58,254 bases of DNA from Alkalibacterium olivapovliticus (GCF_003003275.1 NZ_PVTO01000016.1:1-58254); one strand, 5' to 3'. Positions 36,938 through 45,999 are shown, counted from the stretch's first letter. Made by a program: numbers and translations. The notes: generated by a model from the letters alone, not told the origin.

Positions 36938-37903
36938 CTTATCTATCATACTGTCTTCATCAGTAAAAAATGCCCGTTTCACTTCTATTAATTCCTCTAC
37001 ATCATGAAGAATTTGAAACAAGTATGCTCTACTCTCAAATTCTTCTCGTGTTTTCGGCAATTCTGACTGCCTGAACTCTTTATATAGTGTCGCTATATTG
37101 TTTAAGAGTAGTAGGCCTGTGTTTTTTTCATTGAGCTGTTCTGCTATGTCAAAAAACAGTTCAGCTAAAATGCCTGATTGAACAGTACCTAATGTCACGT
37201 ATTGCAGAGTAAAGGAGATTTTTTTGATTAGAACAAGCTGTTGCTGCCTCATCTGAAGATAGCGTATACTGTAGTCGCTTTTTCTAAATAACTGATTGTC
37301 ATAATCTGTTAAAGCCATATTTTTAGCCTGCTCGATCATTTCTTCAAGCTGTGTTATTTTAGCCCCTAGTTGAAAATTAAGCTCTTTTCCACATAATAAG
37401 GTGGAAATGGCTTTCAGAATGAGCCTTAGTTGTTCGTCTATACTGACTTTATTTTCTTCCAGTTCACTTTTACTGGATGGCATCCACGTATTGAAAAGCA
37501 GAGCTGACGCAGCACCAATAAACATCAGCAATAAACCGTTGATCTGCCAGTATAGCCCTATACTCGCTGCACCGATGAAATGAGTCACTAAGACAGAGCA
37601 CGGGGCAATCCCGACCTGCAGATCATACCGGTAAGCTATCGGTACATAGAACAGCAGATAGATTCCGAAAGCGGGTACGGTAAAGCCGGCAAAATAAAAT
37701 ACAATCGAGGCAATGCTAAAAGCGGCCAATGTTGACATCAGACGTTTGAACGCGGTTATAAAAGATGCTCTTTTAGTATCCAGCAGACTAAGTATCGCTA
37801 TGATCCCGGCCGCCAGTGTATGTTCCAGCTGAAGGAGGTTTGCAATATAAATGGAAAGGAGTGTAGCCAGTAGCAGTTTTACCGTTCTGATTTTTATCGT
37901 CAT
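36929..37903 (-). CDS. Aromatic acid exporter (ArAE/FUSC) family membrane protein
   Basis: 324 aa. The first ~145 residues carry about five helices of the ArAE_1 type (LLATLLSIYIANLLQLEHTLAAGIIAILSLLDTKRASF); the rest is a cytosolic helical domain. Resembles B. subtilis YqjA-like proteins. Transport of aromatic acids is the family annotation; substrate here unknown. AGAGGA lies ~10 nt before the ATG. Confidence 0.8.
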   Translation of the reverse strand: MTIKIRTVKLLLATLLSIYIANLLQLEHTLAAGIIAILSLLDTKRASFITAFKRLMSTLAAFSIASIVFYFAGFTVPAFGIYLLFYVPIAYRYDLQVGIAPCSVLVTHFIGAASIGLYWQINGLLLMFIGAASALLFNTWMPSSKSELEENKVSIDEQLRLILKAISTLLCGKELNFQLGAKITQLEEMIEQAKNMALTDYDNQLFRKSDYSIRYLQMRQQQLVLIKKISFTLQYVTLGTVQSGILAELFFDIAEQLNEKNTGLLLLNNIATLYKEFRQSELPKTREEFESRAYLFQILHDVEELIEVKRAFFTDEDSMIDKKK

Positions 37904-37952
37904 AACGGTACATTCCTCTCAATTACCCCAGAGCTAATGGGACACTCAGCAG

Positions 37953-39548
37953 CTAAAGAGTACCCGATCTGATAATGGAGATCAATAGCCACAGAGCCAT
38001 CACCCCCGCCCCAATAAAGATAACAATGGCAAAAAACGACACACCTGCGCCTTCAGAAATGGCGAAAATAACGGAAGAAGCCAAGATCAAAGCAGCAACG
38101 ATTAGGGCGAAGACCAGTCGATTGACCATCTTATTAACCTCACGCCATTTTTCTTCAAAATGGACCAAGTCAATGTGCACCATCATGCGGCCATTGTTAA
38201 GAGTGTCGAGTGCTTTCTTGATGCTTGAGGGCAGTTTTGCAGAATCAAGCATCAGCTGATACAGACCAATTTTCAGTTTATCTTTTGAAATCGAATCAAT
38301 CAGGCTGATATCATCACTTGCTTTAATGTACGTGGAAGCAATCTGCATGATATTGATATCCGGGTGAATGTCACTCACGACCCCCTCAAGAATCGTTAAG
38401 GCCTTAGCCAGCAAGATGAAATCATTAGGCATAACCATCTTGTACTTATGTGTGACATGCAGGACATCAGCAAAGAAAGTACTCAAGTCGATTTGACCAA
38501 AACTTCTGGAAATATAGGATTGATAAAAATCATTTATATCTTCACTAAAAGCAAACCGGTCTACTTTCTGTTTCGTTATAGCCATCTGAAGCAACAGATT
38601 CATCAGCTGATCGGTATCTTCAAAAACAATTGCCCTCATTAATTTGATTAAATCTTCTTTGACGGAATCTGATAATTCTCCAACAATACCAAAATCAATA
38701 AATACAATCTGTTTTTCTTTGATGATCAGGTTCCCCGGATGAGGATCCCCATGAAAGTATCCGTCCTTAAATATTTGAGACAAGAAAGAATACACTAACT
38801 TTTCTGCGATATCCTGTTTGTTATACCCTTCTTCTCTGATTTTTTGAAGATTTAAACCTCTAATACCTTCAATATGATCCTCAACAAGCACTCTTTTTGA
38901 AGTGTAATTTAAAAAAGGCTTAGGTGCAGCCACTGCATCCAGTTCCTGGTTTAATTGTCGAAACTTAACAAGAGCCTGTCCCTCATTTCTGAAGTCTAAT
39001 TCTCTTTTCGTGGTTTCTTCAATTTCCTTGAATGCTGCCTTGGCATCCACCAGCATCTCTTTAACCGTCTCTGGAGCCATTGATACAATTCGAGAAAACA
39101 GCTGAATATCTCTCAATAAATTTTCTTCGATTTCAGGTCTTTGTACCTTAATGATCACATCTTCTCCAGTATGGAACCGGGCTCTATGTACTTGTGCAAC
39201 GGATGCACTAGCAAGAGGTGATTCATCGATCCATTCGAACACGTCTTCCAGTTTTTCCTTAAAATCTTCTTCAAAAATACGCCGAATATCATCATAAGGA
39301 AAAGGAGGCGCATCATCTCGTAGTTTAGACATTTCGCGGATATAACTAGGAGGTAACAGATCTTGTCTGGTAGATATGATCTGACCTATCTTAATAAAAC
39401 TAGGCCCCAGTTCTTCAAATGCTAACCTTAAATTGGTTGCGTCCTGCTCTTTATGCTTAGTTCTAACTCTGGTCCTGTATATGTGTCCAAATCCATAGGA
39501 TGCCAGGACAGATGCAATCTCAGTTAAACGTTCACGGTTACTTTTCAA
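37953..39548 (-). CDS. ABC1/UbiB (AarF) atypical kinase-like protein
   Basis: 531 aa. The kinase-like domain has the UbiB-specific KxGQ motif (SFIKIGQIISTRQDLLP), Ala-rich loop (SASVAQVHRA), VKVQRP-type lysine, and catalytic GDPHPGNL and DFG (FIDFGIVGEL). Two helices at the C-terminus (~480-525) anchor it in the membrane. UbiB homologues support quinone synthesis in respirers; in fermentative lactobacilli their role is unclear. Likely co-transcribed with the phasin-like gene upstream, with an attenuating hairpin between. Confidence 0.9.
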   Translation of the reverse strand: MKSNRERLTEIASVLASYGFGHIYRTRVRTKHKEQDATNLRLAFEELGPSFIKIGQIISTRQDLLPPSYIREMSKLRDDAPPFPYDDIRRIFEEDFKEKLEDVFEWIDESPLASASVAQVHRARFHTGEDVIIKVQRPEIEENLLRDIQLFSRIVSMAPETVKEMLVDAKAAFKEIEETTKRELDFRNEGQALVKFRQLNQELDAVAAPKPFLNYTSKRVLVEDHIEGIRGLNLQKIREEGYNKQDIAEKLVYSFLSQIFKDGYFHGDPHPGNLIIKEKQIVFIDFGIVGELSDSVKEDLIKLMRAIVFEDTDQLMNLLLQMAITKQKVDRFAFSEDINDFYQSYISRSFGQIDLSTFFADVLHVTHKYKMVMPNDFILLAKALTILEGVVSDIHPDINIMQIASTYIKASDDISLIDSISKDKLKIGLYQLMLDSAKLPSSIKKALDTLNNGRMMVHIDLVHFEEKWREVNKMVNRLVFALIVAALILASSVIFAISEGAGVSFFAIVIFIGAGVMALWLLISIIRSGTL

Positions 39549-39570
39549 CGGTGTGCCTCCTCTCTAGTTA

Positions 39571-39606
39571 AAAAGAGGTGCTGACCAGGATTATGATCAA
39601 CACCTT
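39571..39606 (-). terminator. Intergenic hairpin between phasin-like and ubiB-like genes
   Basis: GGTGTTGATC pairs with GGTCAGCACC (two G-T pairs), followed by TCTTTTT on the minus strand. It probably terminates part of the transcripts, lowering ubiB-like expression relative to the upstream gene. Confidence 0.65.
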
Positions 39607-39610
39607 TTGT

Positions 39611-39913
39611 TTATGCTTCTGTTGATTTATCTGTAATTTTACGTTCAAGCGCTTCTACTTTTGCTTCTAAATCTTCTATATCTTTTCGTTGAGCAACATT
39701 CATTTCAAGTAATATAGCTTCCAAAGTTTCTTTTTCTTCCAGTGAAACATCTTTGTTTTTTCTCTGAATCAATTCTTCTGTCAATTTCTTACCTTCAGCT
39801 ACTGTTAATTTCCCGCGACTGACCAATCTGTCTACTTGTTCTACAGCTTTTTCTAATGCAATTGCTGTTGATCCAACACCAACCAGTAAAGCTTTCTTGA
39901 TATCTTCTATCAT
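39611..39913 (-). CDS. Phasin-like / polyhydroxyalkanoate-granule-type coiled-coil protein
   Basis: 100 aa, helical and highly charged. LVGVGSTAIALEKAVEQVDRLVSRGKLTVAEGKKLTEELIQ matches the small phasin-like family; the C-terminal third (VAQRKDIEDLEAKVEALERKI) is a coiled coil. Such genes often precede ubiB-like genes in Firmicutes; the function in organisms without PHA granules is unknown. GAAGGGAGTTC precedes the ATG. Confidence 0.75.
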   Translation of the reverse strand: MIEDIKKALLVGVGSTAIALEKAVEQVDRLVSRGKLTVAEGKKLTEELIQRKNKDVSLEEKETLEAILLEMNVAQRKDIEDLEAKVEALERKITDKSTEA

Positions 39914-39948
39914 TTAAAGAACTCCCTTCATATTGATCTTACTCTAAT

Positions 39949-39977
39949 AGTATAACACTCACTACACTAATTGTCAG
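39949..39977 (-). promoter_or_regulatory. Predicted promoter of the phasin-like/ubiB-like operon
   Basis: CTGACA, 17 bp, TATACT with an extended -10 (TGTTATACT) on the minus strand. Confidence 0.6.
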
Positions 39978-40011
39978 ATAAAACCCATACGGTTATATTA
40001 CACTTTTTGCT

Positions 40012-40923
40012 TTAAGGTAAAGGATTCCCTGCTCCTCGATAAATGGTATACCAATCTTCTCTGCTCATCTTGATTCCTGAGGCAGAAGCGTAATTTTTAA
40101 TTCGATCTGGAGTCATCGTGCCCAAAACAACCTGCATTTGAGCAGGGTGTCTGAGCAGCCAGGCTATAGCTAATGCTTCATGGTCCGTGTCATACTTTTC
40201 TGCGAGTGACTTCAAAGTGTCGTTAATATCAGTATAGTTTGAGTGATTCAGAAAAACGCCATCAGGTCCTTGTACTGGAGACCAAGGCTGAACAGTTATG
40301 TCATTCAGACGGCAGTAATCTAAAATAGCCCGGTCGTGATCGATAGAGGCATCATTCTTAGTATTTACCTGTACTCCTGCATCGATCATCCCTGTGTGCA
40401 TGACACTAAGCTGGAGTTGATTAGCTACAATATCCTGGTCAACATATTTTTTAAGCAATTCAATCTGATTTGGACTATGGTTACTGACACCGAACTGTTT
40501 CACTTTCCCAGATGCATGTAACTGATCAAAAGCTTCTGCCACTTCTTCCGGTTCAACTAAAGCATCCGGGCGATGAAGCAGCAGTACGTCGATATAATCT
40601 GTATCCAGTCTTTCAAGGATACCGTCTACAGACTTGGTTATGTGTTCTTTAGAAAAATCATAAAAGCCTGAGCGGATACCTGTTTTTGACTGTATAATAA
40701 TATCCTCTCTTTTAATAGAGGTTTCTTTGATCGCCGAAGCAAAGCGTTTTTCAGACTCCCCTTTTCCGTATATATCTGCGTGATCATAAAAATTGATGCC
40801 CGCTTCTCTAGATGCTTCTAATACGGCTGAGGCATCAGATATATTTAACTTATCCATTCGCATGCACCCTAATGCCACTTCAGAGACTTGGATACTGGTT
40901 TTACCTAATTCAATTGTATTCAT
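40012..40923 (-). CDS. Aldo/keto reductase (YdhF-like)
   Basis: NAD(P)H-dependent oxidoreductase, 303 aa. Catalytic tetrad segments: Asp and Tyr in NFYDHADIYGKG, Lys in IIQSKTGI, His in VLLLHRPD. Most like E. coli YdhF within the AKR family. Physiological substrate unknown. CTAGGAGGAAG precedes the ATG. Confidence 0.9.
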   Translation of the reverse strand: MNTIELGKTSIQVSEVALGCMRMDKLNISDASAVLEASREAGINFYDHADIYGKGESEKRFASAIKETSIKREDIIIQSKTGIRSGFYDFSKEHITKSVDGILERLDTDYIDVLLLHRPDALVEPEEVAEAFDQLHASGKVKQFGVSNHSPNQIELLKKYVDQDIVANQLQLSVMHTGMIDAGVQVNTKNDASIDHDRAILDYCRLNDITVQPWSPVQGPDGVFLNHSNYTDINDTLKSLAEKYDTDHEALAIAWLLRHPAQMQVVLGTMTPDRIKNYASASGIKMSREDWYTIYRGAGNPLP

Positions 40924-41105
40924 TTTCTTCCTCCTAGTTATAGTACTATGATATTACTTTTAGTTTACTCTTAATGAATAATCAATGCGAGAATCACTAC
41001 CGCATATGGTTAACTTTTATATGCAGTTGAAATGTGACTAAATTATGACAACAAGATTGCACACATTAAAAATAAGTGAATGTGACGAAAAAGTGTCAAA
41101 AAGCA

Positions 41106-41134
41106 TTGCATATTTGTCCTTTTACTCTTAGAAT
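41106..41134 (+). promoter_or_regulatory. Predicted promoter of the Spx-family gene
   Basis: TTGCAT, 17 bp, TAGAAT; gives a leader of ~80 nt. Confidence 0.55.
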
Positions 41135-41220
41135 AGGTATTGTAACAAAACGTTCACATTTTATCTCTAAACATTCTTACATAAAATCCGTGGACTAATT
41201 ATCATAAAGGGGTAATGACA

Positions 41221-41631
41221 ATGATTACATTATATGTATCTCCAAGTTGTACATCTTGCCGAAAAGCTAAAGCATGGTTAGAAGAACAAAACTTAGAATA
41301 TACTGAAAAGAACATATTCCATGAACCTCTATCTAAAGAAGAAATTAAACAGATTTTAAGCTTGACTGAAGAAGGAACGAACGAGTTGATTTCATATCGC
41401 TCTCAGGCCTATCAAGCCTTGACCAGAGATATTGAAGATCTTTCTTTAAATGAATTACTCGAACTATTTGAAATTCAACCCAGCCTGATTCGTCGACCGA
41501 TCATCATGGACGACAGACGTCTACAAATTGGCTATAATGAAGAAGAAATCCGTTGTTTCCTTCCTCGTAAAGTAAGGGAACTGGAACTGGCTGAAATCCA
41601 TCGTAAACTGGCAATTGAAGAAACGGCATAA
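41221..41631 (+). CDS. spx: Spx/ArsC-family transcriptional regulator
   Basis: 136 aa thioredoxin-like regulator that binds the RNA polymerase alpha C-terminal domain. The redox CxxC switch is present ([10 protein letters not shown], residues ~8-15), as is the RPI motif [31 protein letters not shown]. Start ATG 41221 was preferred to the ATG two codons upstream because of spacing from AAAGGGG. Spx controls thiol-oxidative stress genes in Firmicutes. Lactobacillales often carry several Spx paralogues; which one this is cannot be said. It is monocistronic. Confidence 0.92.
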   Translation: MITLYVSPSCTSCRKAKAWLEEQNLEYTEKNIFHEPLSKEEIKQILSLTEEGTNELISYRSQAYQALTRDIEDLSLNELLELFEIQPSLIRRPIIMDDRRLQIGYNEEEIRCFLPRKVRELELAEIHRKLAIEETA

Positions 41632-41667
41632 AAATGAGTAGAGATTGTTCTCTACTCATTTTTTTCT
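41630..41667. terminator. Bidirectional terminator of spx and the YrhK-like gene
   Basis: AAAAATGAGTAGAGA / TCTCTACTCATTTTT with a 4-nt loop. Confidence 0.88.
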
Positions 41668-42125
41668 TTTCCATAGTAACTCTCATTATAATCCTGTTCG
41701 ATTTCTTCAGCCTCATCTGGCTGCTCTTCTTTCGCCTGAGCATCTGATTTCACTTCTACTTCCTTAGTCGGCTTATTCGAGTGCCCGCTGCTTCTTCTGA
41801 TCGATTCCTCTGTATCTTCACCCAATACTTTTTCCCGGTACTCTTCTTCACGGTAAATAAAAACACTGTGCATGATTTTAAGAATCGGTCTCATCAACAG
41901 AAAAAAACTGGCAAATATATATAAATACATTCCGACCCTTGTTAAGTCTGTAAATGTTTGAATCAGACTGCCTGAGAGATAGAGTATTCCTGTAAACAAA
42001 TCATTACCCAAAGAAATGATCGAATAATAATTCTGGAAATACACTCTAAATTTACCTGCTTTGACAATGACGTCTTCTTCTTTTCCAGGCTCTAAATCAT
42101 GTTCTTTTGTTTCAACAACAGGCAT
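41652..42125 (-). CDS. YrhK-domain membrane protein
   Basis: 157 aa. Residues ~25-95 (FRVYFQNYYSIISLGNDLFTGILYLSGSLIQTF ... LYIFASFFLLMRPILKIMH) resemble the YrhK domain with two hydrophobic helices. The C-terminal ~60 residues are acidic and low complexity. Function unknown. Its last codons lie inside the shared terminator. Confidence 0.65.
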   Translation of the reverse strand: MPVVETKEHDLEPGKEEDVIVKAGKFRVYFQNYYSIISLGNDLFTGILYLSGSLIQTFTDLTRVGMYLYIFASFFLLMRPILKIMHSVFIYREEEYREKVLGEDTEESIRRSSGHSNKPTKEVEVKSDAQAKEEQPDEAEEIEQDYNESYYGKEKNE

Positions 42126-42203
42126 ATAAGCGCCTCCCCATTTTAAAAGTATACCCTATTTTTACTTTAGCATATTAACTCGATCTGGGAGAAGTGATAC
42201 GCA

Positions 42204-42238
42204 TAAAAAAAGAGATTGCAGAAAATCGCAATCTCTTT
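42204..42238 (-). terminator. Terminator of the ABC importer operon
   Basis: AAAGAGATTGC / GCAATCTCTTT stem with T7 on the minus strand. Confidence 0.85.
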
Positions 42239-42246
42239 CATTACTA

Positions 42247-43095
42247 TTATTGTTTTACTCCCCCAGCTGTTACACCACCTATAATGTAACGTGACAAGAA
42301 AGTATAAATCAGAATAAGCGGTACGATTGAAAGCGTAATACCCATATACATAGCCCCAAACTCCGTTCTGTACCCATCTGTCGTCAGCAGTTGAACCAGC
42401 ATCGGCAGTGTGTACATTGAACGTTCATTGATGAGAATCAACGGTAGTAAGAAGTTATTCCATGATCCAATAAATCCGAATATAGCCATCGTTGCTAAGG
42501 CGGGTCTCATTAACGGCAGTATAATCGTATGGAAAATTTTAATTTCACTTGCCCCATCTATTCTAGCAGAATCAACTAGTGCCGGGTGATAAATTGTTTC
42601 CAGATACTGCTTCATGAAAAATACAGTTGGTGCACTGGCCACCGCAGGTAAGATCAGTGGAATATAATTATTTAACAACCCTATATTAGCAATAAATCTA
42701 TAGAATCCGATGATACTGACCTGCGTAGGAATCATGATCAACATCAATATAATCCCCCACATGATTTTCTTCCCTTTAAATTCATATACAATCAGAGCAT
42801 AGGCTGTTAAAGAAGAAAAGTACAAGCTTAAGATAGTTGAACTAGCTGCGATGAAAAAGGAGTTTCCATATCCCTGGAATATGTTGAACCCTCTGTCTCT
42901 AAGGTGTGTCCAGTTACTCCAGGCGTTCCCACTTGGTATAAGCGACAGGCCCTGCTGTATTTCAGGAGCTGATCGTGTCGAGTTAACAATAACGATCCAG
43001 AATGGCAATATACTTAACAATGTCAAAATAGTAAAGAATACATACAGTAAAAGACGCTGCATTTTTATCCGTTTGGCATTTCCTGTTTCATACAT
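42247..43095 (-). CDS. Carbohydrate ABC transporter permease (MalG type)
   Basis: 282 aa, six transmembrane helices; the EAA-loop for ATPase docking reads DSARIDGASEIKIFHTIILPLMRPAL. It starts two bases after the stop of the other permease with GGAGCG overlapping that stop. By position with the GH10 xylanase and XylR boxes it most likely imports xylo-oligosaccharides (inference). No ATPase gene is in the operon. Confidence 0.9.
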   Translation of the reverse strand: MYETGNAKRIKMQRLLLYVFFTILTLLSILPFWIVIVNSTRSAPEIQQGLSLIPSGNAWSNWTHLRDRGFNIFQGYGNSFFIAASSTILSLYFSSLTAYALIVYEFKGKKIMWGIILMLIMIPTQVSIIGFYRFIANIGLLNNYIPLILPAVASAPTVFFMKQYLETIYHPALVDSARIDGASEIKIFHTIILPLMRPALATMAIFGFIGSWNNFLLPLILINERSMYTLPMLVQLLTTDGYRTEFGAMYMGITLSIVPLILIYTFLSRYIIGGVTAGGVKQ

Positions 43096-43097
43096 GG

Positions 43098-44048
43098 CTA
43101 TTTCGCTCCTTTCCTTGGCTTGGTTGCCCGTGTTCTGAAACTGTTAAACACAAGAAGACTGAAGAGTGTTGTCATTAAAAGCAGAACAACTGAAGCAGTT
43201 GCGGCTACATTTAAGTTTCTTCCTCCCTGGAATGCTTGTTTATAGATAAATGTAATCATTGTCTCAACAGACTGCTGAGGCCCTCCACCCGTCAACAGGT
43301 AAGGAATATCGAACATCTGCAAGCCCCCGATCAGCGACGTAATCAGAACATACAAAGTGATCGGTTTCATTAGAGGCATCGTAATCTTCGTAAACGATTG
43401 CCAGTCTGTTGCTCCATCCACTCGTGCAGCATCAAACAAGTTTTCATCGATACTTAAAATACCGGCCTGCAGGACGATCGTCGTTTGACCATACCACATC
43501 CAGAATTGGATGAATGATACAATCAGTCGGGTCATAACAACACTTCTAAAAAAATCTATCGGACTATCAATAACGCCTATATTCAGCATGAACAGATTTA
43601 GCGGTCCCCTAGGGTAACTAAAGAGTGAGCTGAAGATTACAGCTACTGATGCAGCAGTTATGATATTGGGAAGATAGAATAGACTCTTGAAAAACCCAAC
43701 CCCTTTCAGATTTAATCGTCTGCTGGTAAACCAGTAAGCCAGAAGGAACGCTAATACGATTTGAGGAACGAAGTTAACGATCCATAAAATAAAAGTGTTA
43801 GTGACAGCTCTTCTAAATAAGAGATTATTCCAAATATTTATGAAATTCTGAAATCCGACCATATTTGCGTCTGTTGCCCAACCCGCCAAATCAGTAAAGG
43901 ATAAGTAGATTGTATAGAACATTGGATAAAAATTAAATGCCAGGAAAAAGATGAAAAACGGTGCCATAAAAACGTATCCCCATTTATCATGGTTTCTTCT
44001 TTTGGCTAATCTTCTCTGTTTTCCTGAAGCAGTTGTTGTAGTTGCCAT
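43098..44048 (-). CDS. Carbohydrate ABC transporter permease (MalF type)
   Basis: 316 aa; about six helices after a basic N-terminus. EAA loop: DAARVDGATDWQSFTKITMPLMKPI. ATG 44048 has AAGGAG 6 nt upstream; the longer frame is not supported. Follows the binding-protein gene after a 92-nt gap that forms a large non-terminator hairpin. Confidence 0.9.
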   Translation of the reverse strand: MATTTTASGKQRRLAKRRNHDKWGYVFMAPFFIFFLAFNFYPMFYTIYLSFTDLAGWATDANMVGFQNFINIWNNLLFRRAVTNTFILWIVNFVPQIVLAFLLAYWFTSRRLNLKGVGFFKSLFYLPNIITAASVAVIFSSLFSYPRGPLNLFMLNIGVIDSPIDFFRSVVMTRLIVSFIQFWMWYGQTTIVLQAGILSIDENLFDAARVDGATDWQSFTKITMPLMKPITLYVLITSLIGGLQMFDIPYLLTGGGPQQSVETMITFIYKQAFQGGRNLNVAATASVVLLLMTTLFSLLVFNSFRTRATKPRKGAK

Positions 44049-44063
44049 AAAATACTCCTTCCC

Positions 44064-44129
44064 ATGTAGTGGAGAAAGTGCAGTGAGCACTTATATCAAG
44101 TGGTCGACTGCACTTTCATTGTGCTACAT
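44064..44129 (-). other. Intercistronic stem-loop between binding protein and permease
   Basis: Perfect 11-bp GAAAGTGCAGT / ACTGCACTTTC stem with inner CACTT/AAGTG and outer ATGTAG/CTACAT pairing, no T-run. Such 3' hairpins typically stabilise binding-protein mRNA so that it exceeds permease mRNA. Confidence 0.65.
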
Positions 44130-44140
44130 TAGATTTCTAA

Positions 44141-45526
44141 TTAATCTACCTGTAAGTTAGGGTAAAGACTTTGAACTTCCATTCTGAATGAATCCAGTGC
44201 TTCTTCCATTTCCATTTCACCTTTAGAATATGGAGTTAATGCCAGATCATCGAATGCGCCTTGGATACCCTGGTCAAATTCTGTAATGATTTCACCATCA
44301 ATAGTTGTAATGCCTTCAGCAAATGCATCGTAGTGATTTTGTCCGCCTAAGAATTCTTCTTCGTAGTCCCCACGAACTGCATCAACTACAACTTCATTAG
44401 AAACGACATCTCCAGTATCTTCTGCCCAGCTAGTCAGGAAGTCTTCACTCGTTGTCAAGTATTCGATCAAGTGAGCTGCTTCGTCCTGCATGTCTGAAGT
44501 TTGAGTGACACCGATCCAAGTTCCGCCACGGAAGTAGGCTGTCGGACCAGTAGTCATGCGCCAGTTTCCAGCGGTTTCATCTCCATTAGGTTTCAACCAG
44601 AAATGCATACCCCATGTTGGTAAGCTGTAACCCATGATTTCATCAGCATTCATACCAGCGAAGTATTCTTCACCTTGAGGATCAGCATCCATCATCAGTC
44701 CTTCTTCAACCATTGTTCTGGCTGTTTCCATCAGTTCGTAAATCTGGTCATCGATAATCAGCTGATTATCTACAACCCATCCCTGATCACGAGACATGTA
44801 GTAAGGGTGGCTTAAGTCTCCACGTCCGGATACCATATAAACTGATCCATCAGTCGCATCTCTCAATTCACGTGCTGTATCTAGGAATCCGTCCCAGTCA
44901 CCGATAGCTTCCTGCATTTCTTCTGGAGATTCAATACCTAAGTGTTCACTAGCCAGGTCTTGACGATAGAAGAAAGCACCTGGTGTTGTCTGCCAAGAGT
45001 TCATAACGAAAGTTCCGTCTTCTTGTGTTCCGATATCTCTAACATAATCGAATGTATCTTCTGCTCCGTCCACTAAACTGTCATATTGACTCAAATCAAC
45101 TAGCATTCCAGATTCTACATATTTTTTAACAAAAGCCTGTTCTGCAAAGATGACATCTGGTGCACTATCTGATCCAAAAACAGGGTCTAGTTGAGTTTCA
45201 AACTCTTCAGTCGGAACGATTGAAATATTGATTTCATAATCAAGTTCTGCAAATTCTTCGAGATAGTAATCATTGATCATTGTTTGAGCTTCATCAGTAA
45301 ACGTCCAGACATCTAATACTCCTGCACCACCTGTCGTAGGTGCGTCGAACTCTTCACCATCCTCAGTTTCCAATACTTCGCCGTCATCAGTATCAGTATC
45401 ACCGTTATCTGCTGCTGTGTCTCCAGTATCGCCAGTGTCAGTCGTGTCTGTATCCCCATTACCACATGCTACTAAAGCAAGTGCTGCCAATGTAGTTAAA
45501 CTTAAAAGAATTCTCTTTTTGATCAT
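44141..45526 (-). CDS. Sugar ABC transporter substrate-binding lipoprotein
   Basis: 461 aa, solute-binding family 1. Signal peptide with lipobox LVACGNG, so lipidated at about Cys21. A D/T/G-rich spacer (~22-65) precedes the binding domain (VWTFTDEAQTMINDYY..., GSDSAPDVIFAEQAFVKKYVESGMLVDLS). ATG 45526 follows GGAGGG. The frame stays open about 40 codons further up but that stretch is leader sequence containing a cre box. Probably binds xylan-derived oligosaccharides (inference from context). Confidence 0.92.
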   Translation of the reverse strand: MIKKRILLSLTTLAALALVACGNGDTDTTDTGDTGDTAADNGDTDTDDGEVLETEDGEEFDAPTTGGAGVLDVWTFTDEAQTMINDYYLEEFAELDYEINISIVPTEEFETQLDPVFGSDSAPDVIFAEQAFVKKYVESGMLVDLSQYDSLVDGAEDTFDYVRDIGTQEDGTFVMNSWQTTPGAFFYRQDLASEHLGIESPEEMQEAIGDWDGFLDTARELRDATDGSVYMVSGRGDLSHPYYMSRDQGWVVDNQLIIDDQIYELMETARTMVEEGLMMDADPQGEEYFAGMNADEIMGYSLPTWGMHFWLKPNGDETAGNWRMTTGPTAYFRGGTWIGVTQTSDMQDEAAHLIEYLTTSEDFLTSWAEDTGDVVSNEVVVDAVRGDYEEEFLGGQNHYDAFAEGITTIDGEIITEFDQGIQGAFDDLALTPYSKGEMEMEEALDSFRMEVQSLYPNLQVD

Positions 45527-45606
45527 TTGATTTACCCTCCATTTTTTTAAGATACTAGTGCATTGGTTCACAATAAGCTGAAAATTTTTTATCTCTGAAC
45601 GTGTTA

Positions 45607-45620
45607 TTAAACCGCTTACA
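45607..45620. promoter_or_regulatory. cre-like site (CcpA), importer leader
   Basis: TGTAAGCGGTTTAA on the minus strand; one half matches cre well, the other less so. Confidence 0.45.
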
Positions 45621-45756
45621 TATAGACTTAAAAAATAATAGCGTATTGTCATTGCTGTGTAATCTGCCTATAAATAATAGATTTATTTCTTGATTCTCTT
45701 TTCAAAACAAGCGAGTCCCTTCACCTCCATAGGATTGGTTGCTAATCAGCTAGTCG

Positions 45757-45770
45757 ATAAAACGCTTACA
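45757..45770. promoter_or_regulatory. cre site (CcpA), importer promoter region
   Basis: TGTAAGCGTTTTAT on the minus strand, ~60 nt downstream of the predicted start; a roadblock position for catabolite repression. Confidence 0.6.
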
Positions 45771-45790
45771 CTCGGTGTTAAAAAATTTTA

Positions 45791-45815
45791 TTAGTTTGTT
45801 TATGATACAAACTAA
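45791..45815. promoter_or_regulatory. XylR operator, importer operon
   Basis: Near-perfect match to the xylose repressor box: half-sites TTAGTTTGT and ACAAACTAA separated by 7 bp, immediately downstream of the predicted start. The xylR gene itself is not in the window. Confidence 0.8.
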
Positions 45816-45831
45816 TATTTCTTATAAGCTA

Positions 45832-45860
45832 ATAATATGCTTTTTCTCTCAAAAAAGCAA
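45832..45860 (-). promoter_or_regulatory. Predicted promoter of the ABC importer operon
   Basis: TTGCTT, 17 bp, TATTAT on the minus strand, directly upstream of the XylR operator. Confidence 0.65.
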
Positions 45861-45962
45861 TACTTTTTTTGTTTTTTTCACTTTAGATTCTTTAATACCA
45901 TTTGATTACATTTTTTCTGCTTACTGCAATGAGTTATTAATAATACTATTTTCATTTACGCA

Positions 45963-45990
45963 TAAAAAAAGACCAGCAATTGCCGGCCTT
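45963..45990 (-). terminator. Terminator of the GH10 xylanase gene
   Basis: GGCCGGC / GCTGGTC stem (two G-T pairs) with AATT loop and T7 on the minus strand. Confidence 0.75.
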
Positions 45991-45999
45991 TTCCTTAAT

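Larger units (their letters stand above)
45527..45831 (-). promoter_or_regulatory. Long regulated leader of the importer operon
   Basis: From the predicted transcription start (~45825) to the binding-protein ATG there are ~300 nt. It contains a XylR operator, two cre boxes and an isolated GGAGGTGA (around 45727) that could at most start a 15-codon peptide. No riboswitch was recognised. Confidence 0.5.

Noticed and set aside
45700-45735. GGAGGTGA in the importer leader as start of a leader peptide.
   Set aside because: The only frame overlapping it is 15 codons and no attenuator hairpin with T-run follows it.
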